51,054 bases of DNA, from contig BQIU01000023.1 of NCBI GenBank assembly GCA_021603905.1, positions 1-51,054 on the forward strand, written 5' to 3'. A program made the translations under genes and the position numbers. Origin of the DNA: Nitrospirales bacterium (GTDB lineage Bacteria; Nitrospirota; Nitrospiria; Nitrospirales; UBA8639). How positions within the stretch are numbered: position 1 is the stretch's first letter; every line of letters begins with the position of its first letter. Below the pieces are notes generated by a model. The model searched no databases and was not told where the DNA came from. It worked only from the letters and a program-made list of their open reading frames with translations. Positions 18,931 to 28,790 of this stretch are shown here, piece after piece.

Positions 18931-19138
18931 CATATGTGATGCGCCTAAAAATACGAACGATCAACAGGCCATTGGTTCATGAATACTCATTTATCACTTG
19001 AATCGCTGGGCACTCTCAACATTGAAATTATAGGTGTCCTTGGGCACGATGATTGAGTTTTCCAATATGTAAGCGTACACAGAATCTCTTACTTGAAGTT
19101 TTAATCCTTTCTGCCATGTCGATATTAGGTGCCCAAAC

Positions 19139-20236
19139 ATGAAACAATCTCCACTCCATACACAACACGAAGCCTTAAGCGCACAGTTCCAACCAATCGG
19201 GAATTGGGAAATGCCCCAACATTATGGGAATGCCACAGAGGAGCATGTCGCCGTACGGCAAGGAGTCGGCATCGCTGACCTCTCGCTTCGTGGCCTTAAC
19301 CGCATCACCGGTGACGACCGCGTCACCTGGCTTCAAAATCTCATTAGCAACGACATTCGTCCTTTGGCAGCCGGACAGGGTCTGTATTCAGCTTTTATGG
19401 ATCATAAAGGCAAGATGCTGTCCTACTTTCGGGTCTTGCTGTTAGAAGACTCGATTTTTCTCGAAGATGCAGGAGAAATTGGGGACATGACCTATCAGCA
19501 CTTACGGAAATTCTTGCTGTTTGGGACCAAAGCCAAAATGGAAAACTGTCACGAGTCATGGGGGACCCTGCTCATAGCCGGCCCCTCTGCACCTGATCTT
19601 GTGAAACAAGCCTTCTCAATCGACATGACAGCATCCAAACCCTTGGACTTTCACGTCGTCGATCTTGAGGGACAGACAGCCCTATTCGTCACGACAGAAG
19701 AAACTGGGGAACATGACATCGAGATTCATATGCCCAACGCCGGTCTTGTCTCGACATGGGAGAGAATTTGGTCAGCGGGGCAATCCTTCAACCTTCGTGC
19801 TGTCGGACATGGGGCATTAGAGTCTTTGCGACTTGAGGCTGGGATACCGAAGATTGGACCAGATTTAAATGAACGCATTGTCCCCCCAGAGGCTAATCTG
19901 GAGGGTAAGGCGTTTAGTTTGTCAAAAGGGTGCTACCCTGGACAAGAAGTCGTCGCACGAATGGACACATACGGTTCGGTCAAACGGCGAATGGTTGGCT
20001 TATTAATTGATTCACCTGACAATCAAATACCGGAACACGGAGCCAAACTCTTTAGCGGAGACCGGGAAGTCGGGTGGGTTTCCAGTGCCGCGTTTTCGCC
20101 ACTGCTCAAAAAGCCTGTGGCGTTTGGGTTTCCCTTACGCGACTTTACCAAACCGCAAACTGAATTAACCATTGAAATTGCAGAGCAACGACACCCTGCC
20201 GTTGTTCAAGAACTTCCCTTCCCGCTGCCTGCGTAA
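19139..20236 (+). CDS. ygfZ: YgfZ/GcvT-fold folate-binding iron-sulfur repair protein
   Basis: 365 residues of the aminomethyltransferase fold. The diagnostic motif KGCYPGQE at 263-270, followed by VVARMDTYGSVKRRMVGL, identifies the YgfZ/IBA57 group rather than glycine cleavage T protein. Other GcvT-like signatures: GVGIADLSLRGLNRITGDD, YSAFMDHKGKMLSYFRV and LRLEAGIPKIGPDLNE. YgfZ uses tetrahydrofolate to help maintain certain 4Fe-4S enzymes, which fits a neighbourhood with ThiC, IspH and a ferredoxin. The stop codon at 20234-20236 directly abuts a short inverted-repeat element. Confidence 0.92.
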   Translation: MKQSPLHTQHEALSAQFQPIGNWEMPQHYGNATEEHVAVRQGVGIADLSLRGLNRITGDDRVTWLQNLISNDIRPLAAGQGLYSAFMDHKGKMLSYFRVLLLEDSIFLEDAGEIGDMTYQHLRKFLLFGTKAKMENCHESWGTLLIAGPSAPDLVKQAFSIDMTASKPLDFHVVDLEGQTALFVTTEETGEHDIEIHMPNAGLVSTWERIWSAGQSFNLRAVGHGALESLRLEAGIPKIGPDLNERIVPPEANLEGKAFSLSKGCYPGQEVVARMDTYGSVKRRMVGLLIDSPDNQIPEHGAKLFSGDREVGWVSSAAFSPLLKKPVAFGFPLRDFTKPQTELTIEIAEQRHPAVVQELPFPLPA

Positions 20237-20331
20237 CTATAGCGAATCCAATTAAGTTCCAGCTGGACATATCAACTAGCCCAGCGAAATTACCCACATC
20301 AAACAGTGAAAGTTAATTGAATCGGCTATAG
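20237..20331 (+). repeat. Short element with CTATAGC inverted ends, copy A (95 bp)
   Basis: Left end CTATAGCGAATCCAATTAAG (20237-20256); right end TTAATTGAATCGGCTATAG (20313-20331), an imperfect inverted copy of the left. It has no coding capacity. The same ends occur near 28.8, 34.3 and 49.3 kb, so this is a dispersed, MITE-like or transcribed hairpin repeat. It begins on the base after the ygfZ stop. Confidence 0.8.
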
Positions 20332-20377
20332 AACCTCAATAACACGTCACACTCTCAATTGATGAATGACATGTTCG

Positions 20378-20857
20378 TTATGCGTTTTTTTCTGGGTGAC
20401 GACCCTGTGAAACGGCATCGGCCACGGCAAAAACCCCGGGTCGCTGCTCATCTTTGAGTGCCAAAAGAATATGAGCTTCATCCCCATGCATCAACCGTAA
20501 GCTGAGAAAGGCATCCTGCGTTTTATTTTCAGTATTATCCCACGTACCGTCAATCAGTTGAATTTTATCTAAATCACTGCAGGAAAAGATGTCATATCGA
20601 AAGTACGAATCGCCAACAACCATATCAAATAAGACATGTCCCGAAGTCATCACAATGACATTAAATCGTCCCTGATCTTCATAGCCTTCAGGAAGAAACT
20701 GGTTAATATGGAGTAAATGGACTGATCGCCCAGCTAACACTTGTTCAATTTTTCCTTCTAACGCCTCATAATCAATTTGTAAGGGCCGTTCATCTTGATC
20801 GGTTGCGCTCACAGCGGCCTCTTTTGTTCTTTCAAACACATCTTTAGCTTTCAACAC
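20378..20857 (-). CDS. Conserved-looking hypothetical protein
   Basis: 159 residues from a GTG start at 20857, chosen because AAAGGAG lies 8 nt upstream on the minus strand; the frame stays open to 20965 but that extension has no ribosome site. The sequence is a soluble alpha/beta protein with a helix KDVFERTKEAAVSATDQDER and a beta-rich middle (FNVIVMTSGHVLFDMVVGDS, then YFRYDIFSCSDLDKIQLIDG), and a hydrophilic tail. The beta region resembles PH-like folds, but no family assignment is secure. Divergent from the small gene at 21092. Confidence 0.7.
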   Translation of the reverse strand: MLKAKDVFERTKEAAVSATDQDERPLQIDYEALEGKIEQVLAGRSVHLLHINQFLPEGYEDQGRFNVIVMTSGHVLFDMVVGDSYFRYDIFSCSDLDKIQLIDGTWDNTENKTQDAFLSLRLMHGDEAHILLALKDEQRPGVFAVADAVSQGRHPEKNA

Positions 20858-21091
20858 AAGATACTCTCCTTTCACCAAACATGAATTACCGAAGTTCTTC
20901 CTCTGACAACTGTGCACTACGATACCTTCGGTCAGGGAGGATTGCAAGAGAAACCCCGATAGCACCTGATTTGCTCAGGCTCTTTGCACCAAGACTCTGA
21001 CTTAAGACCGCCAGACCCATTGCATTCCAGGTTCCGGCTTCGGCATACTCGACGTACTTCCACTTTTGATATATTTTCCATGGAGTTTCTC

Positions 21092-21307
21092 ATGAGTTCA
21101 GAACCATGCTTGATTCATGCTTGTCCCCATCCATACTATGCCCCGGCCGGAACACGAGCACTCTGCAAAAAACACTTTATGGACTTCCTCACTTGGCGAA
21201 GGAAAAAAGGCGGGTCAGCCATGTTCAAAAAGTATGGCGCCATGACCATGGATGAACGCGATCCCACCGTCAATGAATGGGCAAAGACCATCACCGTCAA
21301 AGAATAG
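21092..21307 (+). CDS. Small cysteine-containing protein, possible zinc finger
   Basis: 71 residues from the ATG at 21092, preceded by GGAG with a 6-nt gap; the longer frame from 20984 has no ribosome site. It begins MSSEPCLIHACPHPYYAPAG and continues TRALCKKHF, so C6, C11 and a later C-x2-H (CKKH) could bind one zinc. The rest is basic (FLTWRRKKGGSAMFKKYG). The ligand pattern resembles small treble-clef or HNH-associated zinc fingers but no catalytic HNH is present. Function unknown. Confidence 0.6.
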   Translation: MSSEPCLIHACPHPYYAPAGTRALCKKHFMDFLTWRRKKGGSAMFKKYGAMTMDERDPTVNEWAKTITVKE

Positions 21308-21416
21308 AGCCAACTAGGAGAAGAACCGTTAACCGTTCCCTTATCTTGATAGGTCATTCTCTACAGAAAGGATGTCCGCGTTCATGAAGGAGACCGTCCC
21401 ATCTTTGTGACAATCC

Positions 21417-21752
21417 ATGCACGTCTCTCATTTGGCAAGAGCGATCATCCTTGGGACCATACTATTCGTGTTGTTACCAGAAGTGGGAACGTCCTCAGCA
21501 TTAGCAGACACAAAAGAAAAGACCACTGAAGCGGGACTCGGCGTTGCGAGCTTTATCACCACATTGCCCTACGGGAACGTCAAAATAGCCTATGCTGGAC
21601 TTGGAGCCATTATTGGTGGGTTCACGTATCTTCTGACAGTCGGAGATCTCAATTCGGCCAATGTGATATGGGAAAAGTCTTTACTGGGACACTATGTCAT
21701 TACCCCTGATCATTTAACAGGCGACAAACCCGTCAAATTTATTGGACCATAA
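21417..21752 (+). CDS. Small secreted or membrane protein of unknown function
   Basis: 111 residues with an N-terminal signal or anchor (LARAIILGTILFVLLPEVGT, possible cut after ALA), then a glycine-rich hydrophobic segment (IAYAGLGAIIGGFTYLLTVG) and a short polar tail ending KPVKFIGP. One or two membrane passes are predicted. I do not recognise the family. There is no strong ribosome site before the ATG at 21417. It is 109 nt downstream of the zinc-finger-like gene on the same strand. Confidence 0.6.
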   Translation: MHVSHLARAIILGTILFVLLPEVGTSSALADTKEKTTEAGLGVASFITTLPYGNVKIAYAGLGAIIGGFTYLLTVGDLNSANVIWEKSLLGHYVITPDHLTGDKPVKFIGP

Positions 21753-21866
21753 CTCGGTTCATCCCGTCTTCCAGAAGCAAAAAACACATAGCCTCGCCAT
21801 TCGTCACGTCTCTACCGTACAAACTCAACAGCCTTTTTACTCAAAAGAGACACAAGACCTTCCCTC

Positions 21867-22259
21867 TTATTCCATTAAGGGCGACCCATGATGATGGATG
21901 ATCTTCCATGACTCTCCGATTCGCTCATATAAATTGGTTGCCACAACCACGCTGTTCTGATCAATATCCCCCACGCGACTGGTAATATTTTCCGTACAAA
22001 TGACCCACGCGACATCAGCCGCAACCTGAACCTGCAGTTCCGTGAGTTGAAACTTCATGGAAAAGGTATTATTGAAAATTACCACCCACGAATCCCGAAC
22101 TGCCGGCCATCCAACTCGAATACTCCAACCCGGGTGAATACAGGTGACATATTCTTGGTGGGCCCAGATCGTATCCATCGCCGCAATATCCAGATTTTCG
22201 AAAGACTGGTAAAAATATTCATTGGCTTGGGTTACTTCTTCAATTCGTTGTTCTAACAT
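21867..22259 (-). CDS. SnoaL/NTF2-like protein (DUF4440 type)
   Basis: 130 residues from the ATG at 22259; GGAGAGGAG sits just upstream on the minus strand, which favours it over an in-frame ATG at 22283. The cone-shaped NTF2-like fold is indicated by helices ANEYFYQSFENLDIAAMDTI, the segment WAHQEYVTCIHPGWSIRVGW, an alternating-strand region (QVQVAADVAWVICTENIT) and the final IGESWKIIHHHGSPL. The family includes small-molecule isomerases and ligand-binding proteins; the substrate here is unknown. It lies 57 nt upstream of... the EamA gene start is on its other side, and both read on the minus strand but far from forming a tight operon. Confidence 0.8.
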   Translation of the reverse strand: MLEQRIEEVTQANEYFYQSFENLDIAAMDTIWAHQEYVTCIHPGWSIRVGWPAVRDSWVVIFNNTFSMKFQLTELQVQVAADVAWVICTENITSRVGDIDQNSVVVATNLYERIGESWKIIHHHGSPLME

Positions 22260-22302
22260 TGGATAACTCCTCTCCTCCCACAATGATCATACGATAGACC
22301 GA

Positions 22303-23202
22303 TCACGCTTGTCTCAATGATTGTCGGTTCACCAACCATACCCCAAGCAAGATGAACCCAATCCCCAGAACGTCTCCCCAACCTATGGATTCTTCAAGAA
22401 TAAAAAAAGACAGTACCAATGCCGATACTGGAATAAGATTCACAAAAATTCCTGCTCGTGAGGGACCAACACCCTCCACACCGTAGAGCCAAGCTTGCTG
22501 ACCGAGAGCTGTTGCAAACACGATGACATAAAACAAGGCCATCCAACCAGATAGCGGCACAACATCCACACCACTTGCCAACACTTGCTGATTCATGAAC
22601 AACAGTGGAATCTGAAGGAAAATCGAGATCAGCAGTGTCGTCCAGTTCACCGTCAGTGAAGAAAACCGCTCCATGACTCGTCGACTCCCAATGGTATACA
22701 GAGCCCAGCTGACAAGGGAGAGAAGGATAGCTCCCCCTCCTAACAGTGGATTTTCTCCCGCATTCACTTGCCCGTTCAAGCCAGACACGAACAAGACACC
22801 AACAAAAGACACGGCACAGCCGACCCAGACCCGTCGAAACGGAAGATCATGGATAATGAGCGACGATAAAAAGGCCGTAATTGTTGGACTTGCTCCAATA
22901 ATAATGCCTGCCGCACCCGCCCCGATAAATTGAAGCCCAATCAGCACTAATAAGTGATTGGCTAACACTGCGACGCCCAGCAAGGTGAACACCCCAACAT
23001 CTCGAACTGAAAATGCCACCACTCCTTCACGCCACAGCCATAAGGGAAACAAAATTAACAGAGCCCCCAGCCCGCGAAATACTGAGACTTCAACAGGAGA
23101 AAATGGCCCAAGCGCAACTTTTTGGGCCACAACGGACCCACCCCAGACGATAGCCGCAGTCGTCAACGCAGCATAAGCCGCTGAAGGTGTACGTGCTGAC
23201 AT
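22303..23202 (-). CDS. EamA/DMT-superfamily transporter
   Basis: 299 residues with ten hydrophobic helices in two EamA repeats. Signatures: TTAAIVWGGSVVAQKVALGP near the N-terminus, GAGAAGIIIGASPTITAFLS at the end of repeat one, and NLIPVSALVLSFFILEESIG with IGFILLGVWLVN in repeat two. Likely exports or imports a small metabolite across the inner membrane. Not closely similar by eye to the EamA protein at 8631. It reads in the same direction as the SnoaL-like gene 43 nt downstream, so the two may be co-transcribed. Confidence 0.9.
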   Translation of the reverse strand: MSARTPSAAYAALTTAAIVWGGSVVAQKVALGPFSPVEVSVFRGLGALLILFPLWLWREGVVAFSVRDVGVFTLLGVAVLANHLLVLIGLQFIGAGAAGIIIGASPTITAFLSSLIIHDLPFRRVWVGCAVSFVGVLFVSGLNGQVNAGENPLLGGGAILLSLVSWALYTIGSRRVMERFSSLTVNWTTLLISIFLQIPLLFMNQQVLASGVDVVPLSGWMALFYVIVFATALGQQAWLYGVEGVGPSRAGIFVNLIPVSALVLSFFILEESIGWGDVLGIGFILLGVWLVNRQSLRQA

Positions 23203-23497
23203 GATTGGATGTTAGATAGGCAACGGATACAGTACCAAGAAATGAGACGTCTACAACTAAGACCTTTCTGGAAGCGAAAGGCCTGCTATAACAGCCGTAG
23301 GGTATTCCGTCAAGATATGAAACGCTGTCACAGTTCACGTCTTACGGCACTCCACAGAATATCATCTAACGCTGAAGTACCTGAGAATAGATTGATTGCT
23401 TCATTCTATTTCCTCTCATACAATAATCAGGCATAGGGTTTATGCATTCTCCACTGTCTTATTTCTTCTGACGCTCTTCATCGAAGCATTTTCTTCT

Positions 23498-24268
23498 ATG
23501 TCCAACGACTTCAGGTTAAACCATGACGGTTCTTGGCAAACGCCAAAACAAAAAATGACCTTATCTCCAGATGAGGTGCACATATGGAAAGTCGGCCTAA
23601 CACCGCATGAACACCACCTTCCTAAACTTCAACGCCTTCTCTCTCTCGATGAACTCACGCGCGCTCAGCGCCTGAAGTTCCAGGAACATCGTCATGCCTT
23701 TATTGCCGCTCGTAGCGCCCTCAGGCTTATCATGAGTCGATATCTACTCATAGAGGCCCAGTCACTCGTGTTTTCCCAAGGGCCACAGGGAAAACCTTTC
23801 TTGAAAGAACCATTCACCGAACCGCCTCTCTTATTTAACCTCAGCCATACACAGCACGTCGCACTCTATGCCTTTGCCCTTGATCGAGAAGTCGGGATCG
23901 ACCTTGAATACAAACACCGAAACATCAGCTATCAATCCCTCATTGAACGAATTTGCTCGGAAAAAGAAAAAGCTCACATCATGTCACATGCATCATCTGA
24001 CCAGAAACAAGTCTTTTTAGCCTGCTGGACCAGGAAAGAAGCATACTTGAAAGCCACAGGGAAAGGGCTCTCATTTCCCTTACAGGCCATCACGGTCTCT
24101 CTTCCGCCAACGACTCCGACAGCTCTCCTCGAAGTCGCAGAGGATACCCTGGAGCCTTTACGATGGACCATGCATGAAATTCAGGTAGACCTTGACCATG
24201 TGGCCGCCTTGGTCGTCTCTGGGAAGAGCTGGAATCCGGTCTATTGGAGCTGGTCATGGACAATATAA
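23498..24268 (+). CDS. 4'-phosphopantetheinyl transferase (Sfp/AcpT type)
   Basis: 256 residues from the ATG at 23498; the frame is open back to 23396 but that adds an unlikely hydrophobic leader, and neither start has a clear ribosome site. It carries the family motifs GKPFL, FNLSHTQHVALYAF, VGIDLE (132-137) and WTRKEAYLKATGKGL (from 177). The aspartate and glutamates in VGIDLE and W-x-x-K-E-A bind magnesium and CoA. The enzyme transfers phosphopantetheine from CoA to carrier proteins of fatty acid, polyketide or peptide synthases. No synthase genes lie nearby. Confidence 0.92.
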   Translation: MSNDFRLNHDGSWQTPKQKMTLSPDEVHIWKVGLTPHEHHLPKLQRLLSLDELTRAQRLKFQEHRHAFIAARSALRLIMSRYLLIEAQSLVFSQGPQGKPFLKEPFTEPPLLFNLSHTQHVALYAFALDREVGIDLEYKHRNISYQSLIERICSEKEKAHIMSHASSDQKQVFLACWTRKEAYLKATGKGLSFPLQAITVSLPPTTPTALLEVAEDTLEPLRWTMHEIQVDLDHVAALVVSGKSWNPVYWSWSWTI

Positions 24269-24504
24269 GCCATTCAGAAAAAGAAGACTTTAGCCTTATT
24301 TCCTCAAGGCTGCCGGAAATTTACTGATTCGTCACGGTCCAAAGGGCTTAGCGATTTAGGTCTTCTGCGCCGTTGACGTGTATAAAAACATAGGGGTAGA
24401 ATGAGGCTCGTAAGTGTTTTGTGTTTGCTCGTTCCCGCAAGGGAATTCCATTGAAATTTCTTTTTTAAGGACGTTACCGATTTATTGGTTCTGAAGGAGG
24501 GTCT

Positions 24505-24852
24505 ATGTCACTGCTTATTACTGAAGAGTGCATCAATTGTGGGGCGTGCTTACCAGAATGTCCCAATGAGGCAATATTCGAAACTCGAAGTGCTGCAGAG
24601 GAAGCCGGCAATCAAGTAGGAGAAGGTCAAGGCGATGGGGATACTGTTTATGTCATCACGCACGAACGATGTACCGAATGCGTGGGTCACTTTGACGAGC
24701 CTCAATGTGCTGCCGTCTGCCCAGTCGATGATTGCTGTATCTCCGATCCAGAGATTCCTGAAACCACAGACGTCTTGCTGGAAAAAGCACGAACCTTGAA
24801 CCCGGATAAAGAAATTGACCCGGAAAAGGTTTGGAGTGGTGTGAGAAACTAA
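24505..24852 (+). CDS. 2[4Fe-4S] ferredoxin (YfhL/Alvin-type)
   Basis: 115 residues; GAAGGAGGG precedes the ATG. Cluster ligands: C9, C12, C15 and C19 (CINCGACLPECP), then C56, C59, C68 and C72 (CTECVGHFDEPQCAAVCP). The eight-residue insert between the second and third cysteines of the second motif and the added C-terminal helix are typical of the Alvin-type ferredoxins with very low potential. A ~20-residue glycine/glutamate-rich insert (EEAGNQVGEGQGDGD) between the motifs is longer than usual. C77-C78 in VDDCCISD are additional. Probably an electron donor to iron-sulfur enzymes. Confidence 0.94.
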   Translation: MSLLITEECINCGACLPECPNEAIFETRSAAEEAGNQVGEGQGDGDTVYVITHERCTECVGHFDEPQCAAVCPVDDCCISDPEIPETTDVLLEKARTLNPDKEIDPEKVWSGVRN

Positions 24853-24887
24853 CAGTTCGAATATTCGCTTCTCTCGTTTACTAAAAA

Positions 24888-24928
24888 GACCCATGCTTCC
24901 TTTTGTTCTGAAGCATGGGTCTTTTTTT
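24888..24928. terminator. Bidirectional intrinsic terminator
   Basis: Perfect 12-bp stem GACCCATGCTTC (24888-24899) and GAAGCATGGGTC (24910-24921), flanked by A5 on the left and T7 on the right. It sits between the convergent ferredoxin and smc genes and can terminate both. Confidence 0.95.
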
Positions 24929-24954
24929 GTCAGAGAAGACTTCGACTATTCGAA

Positions 24955-27900
24955 TTATGAAACATCCTGAAGCTCATTAAGTCTGACAGATACTAATTTT
25001 GACACCCCAGGCTGTTCCATTGTGACACCAAAAAGAGAATCAGCCACTTCCATCGTTCGTTTGTTATGGGTGACAATAAGAAATTGAGACCGTTCGGCCA
25101 TCTGCGTTAAAAATTGTCCAAACCGTCCAACATTCGCTTCATCTAGAGGCGCATCTACCTCATCAAGGACACAAAATGGAGAAGGTTTAATCAGGAAACT
25201 GGCAAACAATAATGCAAGGACCGTCATGGTTTTCTCACCACCTGACAACATCGACAAGTTTTTCAAGCGTTTCCCTGGAGGTTGCGCAATAATATCAACC
25301 CCAGCATCTCGTCGTTTCGTTTCACCCTCTTCTTCTTCCGGCTCCACCAGAACGAGTTCGGCACGACCTCCAGCAAATAAGGCTGTAAATACCTCATTAA
25401 ATTTTTCCTGAATGCTCTTAAAGGTTTCGGCAAACAGCTTGTTGGTGGTTTGGTTCAAACGTTGAATGATTTCTTGGAGAGACTGAATCGAGGTGGTCAA
25501 ATCAGCTTCTTGAGTGGTGAGAAATTCACAGCGCTCCAGAAGTTCTTGATGCTCTTCGATTGCGGCAAGATTAATCGGTCCCATCCGCCCTAATTTCCCT
25601 CGAATGGTCTCTAACTGCTCCTTCCACAACTCAGACGGGTTCTCAGGAAGACTTTCAATTTCTACTTCATCCTCATCAAGTTGGGAATCTGTTGCGACTG
25701 GAAATTTGAGTGTCTCTAACGAAAGGTTATACGTTTCGGTGAGCGTGTCCTCCACAGTAGTCAACTTCGTCCGAACCTCTGCCAATCGAACTTCAATTCC
25801 ACTCCGGACCTTCAGTGTCTCAGCCAGTTTTCCCCGAACTTCTGCCACTTGACGATCAAAGAGCCTGGTCTGTTCGAGAACCTGATTATATTGATCTTGA
25901 AATTCTGTCAGAGTCCGTTCAATCCCGTCTTTTTTTTCTTGCGCCTTTTCAAACATCTCTTCCAAACGTACACGCTCATCTCGACTTTGACGAGTCTGGA
26001 GAAAGAGTTGCTCGAGCTGTTGATCCAGTTGTTGAAGCTTCGTCGATCGGGCAACTTCTTCTTGTTGTAGACGAGTGAGATCACTTTGTTCATGCGCACG
26101 TTGAGTTTGAAAGGTCCTCAGGCTCATTTGAGTTTCAGTCATCAATGTCTGCAACTCTCTGACTTTGGTCTCCACACGTGTAAAATCTTCAGAGACGTGC
26201 GCGAGATCCTGCTCTCGCTCAACTCGAGTCACCTCATGTTGAGTCAGTTGTTCTCGAAGTAATGTCGACTCTTCCTGCAGTTTTGCCACTTCGGCTTCTT
26301 CCGACTGTTGCTCATGACGTATCGTCTCAAGTCGACGGATGATCTCGGGAAGGGCACTTGCTCGAACACCTTCTTCCTTTTGCAAAGACATGAGTCGCAC
26401 TTCTGTCTCACGGATAGATTGATGAAGACCTTGAAGCTGAGACTGGGTCGATTCGAGGTTTTGAGCCACCGTATCTCGATCAGATTGATCCTGTTCGAGA
26501 CTGGCCCCTAACTCAACGGCTTTAGCTTCTAAGCGAAGGATTTCACCTCGCCGGCGCAACACACCACCAGACTCTCCAACGACTCCACCTGTCATGACAC
26601 CAGATGGATGAATCGTTTCCCCATCTGCGGTGACCAGCAAAGGGCCCCGCCCCTCAAACCACTGATGCTTCTCCATAATCTGCAAGCCGGCATCAAGTGA
26701 CTCCACCACATAGACATTCTCTAAAAACATCGTCGTGGCTCGCTGCAATTCCTCTGGAGCGCTGATAAAGCTGATAGCCGATCCCCAAATAGTTGATTCA
26801 CCTTGCAAGGTTTGCTGCCAACCCGCCTCATCACGTGTCCGAGATGGCACAAAATGCACAGGGACAAAGCTTCCACGGCCCAACGATTGATTCTTGAGTG
26901 TGGTGATAGCTCGGACAGCGTCCTCAGGACCCTCCACAACCCATGCTTTAATTCGGTCACCTAGAGCGGCTTCAATAGCTTTTTCAGCATGCTCCTCCAC
27001 GACCATGCGTTCAGCAAAGGCTTCTTTGACTTCGCGACAGGCTCCGCGAATCGAAGTTTCTTCAATCTCACCCGTTGCGCTATATCCAAATTCTTCGTGA
27101 AGCACCGCGCGGAGAGCACGAAGCTCGGATTCAATGCCAGCCAAACTCGTTCGCCCCTCGAGGAGACGGCCATCAAGAGATTTTTGACTTGTAGACAACG
27201 ATTGCACCGATTGCTCGGCTTCTTCACGGTTGGCGCATAACTGTTCAAGAGTTTCAGCTAAGGCTTCTCGCTGCTGTCGTAGCTCTTCACCCTCTGAAGA
27301 CAAACGGGTCTGCTGAGCTTCAGCCTCTGCACATTCTAATAATAATCGCTCAAGACGACGTGCGAGACCAGATCGTCTCTCATCAAAACTTTCCAAACGA
27401 TTCTCGGTATTCGTTTTCTTCACAGTGAGGTCTAGAAGTGTGTTTCGAAGACGATCAAGTTCTTCACTTGCCACCGTCCGCTTCTCCAACAAGGCACTCT
27501 GCTGCTGCTCTCCATCAATGACGGACTGTTCTAACGATTCTATTTGACCTTCCATATGTGTAATGCGTTCGGCAATCGCTTCTGTCAGCCCTTGAGATTG
27601 GTCAGCTTCCTCCTTGACCCGCGTCCGCTCTTTCATGGCCTGCCCATGCTGTTCCTCGTAATGTTCCAACTGATTTCGAAGAACTTCAATGGAGGTTAAG
27701 GAATGACCCATAGCCTGCTCAACTTCCCGCAATTGCTCTCGACTAAGGGTGACAGACTCTCCAGTTTTTGCTAAATCCAGCTTGACCACTTCCTGCTGGG
27801 CCAACAGGCGTTTTTCTTCAGAGATCTGCGTAAGCTCTTGCGTTTCGGACTCTTCCAACTCAAGGTCAATGCTGCGCTGACGTTCCCGTAACTGCTGGTA

Positions 27901-28626
27901 TTCCCATTGAAGAAGCTGTATTTCAAGATTTTTAGCTTCGCTCTTTAATTCTTGATAATTTCTCGCCTGCCTGGCCTGGCGTTCTAACGAACGAAGCTGT
28001 CGCTGCACTTCTGTCAGAATATCCCGAACCCGAAACAGATTTTGTTCCGTTGAATCTAATTTTCTCAGAGCCTCGGCTTTTTGCTTTTTATAGCGAATAA
28101 TACCCGCCGTCTCTTCGATAAATTCACGGCGTTCTAAAGGCGATGCGCTCAATAGTTGATCGATATTTCCCTGTTCAATAACCGTATGCCCCTTCGTTCC
28201 TGCTCGAGATGCCCACAATAAGCTTCGAATATCTTTGAGCCGACAAGGAATCTTGTTGATCGAGTATTCACTATCACCATCACGATACAACCGACGGGTA
28301 ACCATGATCTCCGTGGATTGAGCCAACGCATCTCCCAAGGCCGATAACGCTTCCAGTTCTTGTTCGGTGACTCCCCCAAAAATTGTCGAGACTTCGGCCA
28401 TTCCCATTGGTTTGCGCACTTCGGTACCGTTGAAGATGACATCTTCCATTTTCTCTGTCCTGAGAGACTTTGGGCTCTGCTCTCCAAGCGACCAGAGCAA
28501 CGCATCCACAATATTGCTTTTTCCGGTCCCATTAGGCCCCACAATCGCCGTCACTCCCTGAGGGAATTCGATTTTAGCCTCAGCAAAGGATTTAAACCCT
28601 TCGACAATCAAGGTTTGGAGATGCAT
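24955..28626 (-). CDS. smc: Chromosome partition protein SMC
   Basis: 1223 residues, slightly longer than usual. The N-terminal head has Walker A GPNGTGKS (30-37) after FKSFAEAKIEFPQGVTAIV; the C-terminal head has the signature LSGGEKTMTVLALLFASFL and Walker B FCVLDEVDAPLDEANV. Two very long coiled coils flank a hinge (near residues 510-680, including GEIEETSIRGACREV and SGVMTGGVVGESGG). Acts as an ATP-dependent dimer with ScpA/ScpB to compact and segregate chromosomes. The genes for the Scp partners are not in the window. The start at 28626 is in the canonical position, with GGAGGAACCG upstream on the minus strand. Confidence 0.98.
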   Translation of the reverse strand: MHLQTLIVEGFKSFAEAKIEFPQGVTAIVGPNGTGKSNIVDALLWSLGEQSPKSLRTEKMEDVIFNGTEVRKPMGMAEVSTIFGGVTEQELEALSALGDALAQSTEIMVTRRLYRDGDSEYSINKIPCRLKDIRSLLWASRAGTKGHTVIEQGNIDQLLSASPLERREFIEETAGIIRYKKQKAEALRKLDSTEQNLFRVRDILTEVQRQLRSLERQARQARNYQELKSEAKNLEIQLLQWEYQQLRERQRSIDLELEESETQELTQISEEKRLLAQQEVVKLDLAKTGESVTLSREQLREVEQAMGHSLTSIEVLRNQLEHYEEQHGQAMKERTRVKEEADQSQGLTEAIAERITHMEGQIESLEQSVIDGEQQQSALLEKRTVASEELDRLRNTLLDLTVKKTNTENRLESFDERRSGLARRLERLLLECAEAEAQQTRLSSEGEELRQQREALAETLEQLCANREEAEQSVQSLSTSQKSLDGRLLEGRTSLAGIESELRALRAVLHEEFGYSATGEIEETSIRGACREVKEAFAERMVVEEHAEKAIEAALGDRIKAWVVEGPEDAVRAITTLKNQSLGRGSFVPVHFVPSRTRDEAGWQQTLQGESTIWGSAISFISAPEELQRATTMFLENVYVVESLDAGLQIMEKHQWFEGRGPLLVTADGETIHPSGVMTGGVVGESGGVLRRRGEILRLEAKAVELGASLEQDQSDRDTVAQNLESTQSQLQGLHQSIRETEVRLMSLQKEEGVRASALPEIIRRLETIRHEQQSEEAEVAKLQEESTLLREQLTQHEVTRVEREQDLAHVSEDFTRVETKVRELQTLMTETQMSLRTFQTQRAHEQSDLTRLQQEEVARSTKLQQLDQQLEQLFLQTRQSRDERVRLEEMFEKAQEKKDGIERTLTEFQDQYNQVLEQTRLFDRQVAEVRGKLAETLKVRSGIEVRLAEVRTKLTTVEDTLTETYNLSLETLKFPVATDSQLDEDEVEIESLPENPSELWKEQLETIRGKLGRMGPINLAAIEEHQELLERCEFLTTQEADLTTSIQSLQEIIQRLNQTTNKLFAETFKSIQEKFNEVFTALFAGGRAELVLVEPEEEEGETKRRDAGVDIIAQPPGKRLKNLSMLSGGEKTMTVLALLFASFLIKPSPFCVLDEVDAPLDEANVGRFGQFLTQMAERSQFLIVTHNKRTMEVADSLFGVTMEQPGVSKLVSVRLNELQDVS

Positions 28627-28708
28627 GCGGTTCCTCCGTAGATTTGGAGATTCAGATTTTCAATAAACAACTCTAAATGTCTACCACAGTATTTTTGTAA
28701 AATCAAAA

Positions 28709-28732
28709 AAGCCTACCAAATAAAGTAGGCTT
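28709..28732 (-). terminator. Possible minus-strand terminator hairpin upstream of smc
   Basis: Stem AAGCCTAC (28709-28716) with GTAGGCTT (28725-28732), with A6 at 28705-28710 that would read as a T-run on the minus strand. It could end a minus-strand transcript arising in the gap above, but no gene is seen there. Confidence 0.4.
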
Positions 28733-28790
28733 ATACTACTATCTATGCCATATATTGTGGGTAAGATGGGGATAACTGATCTCTCCACTT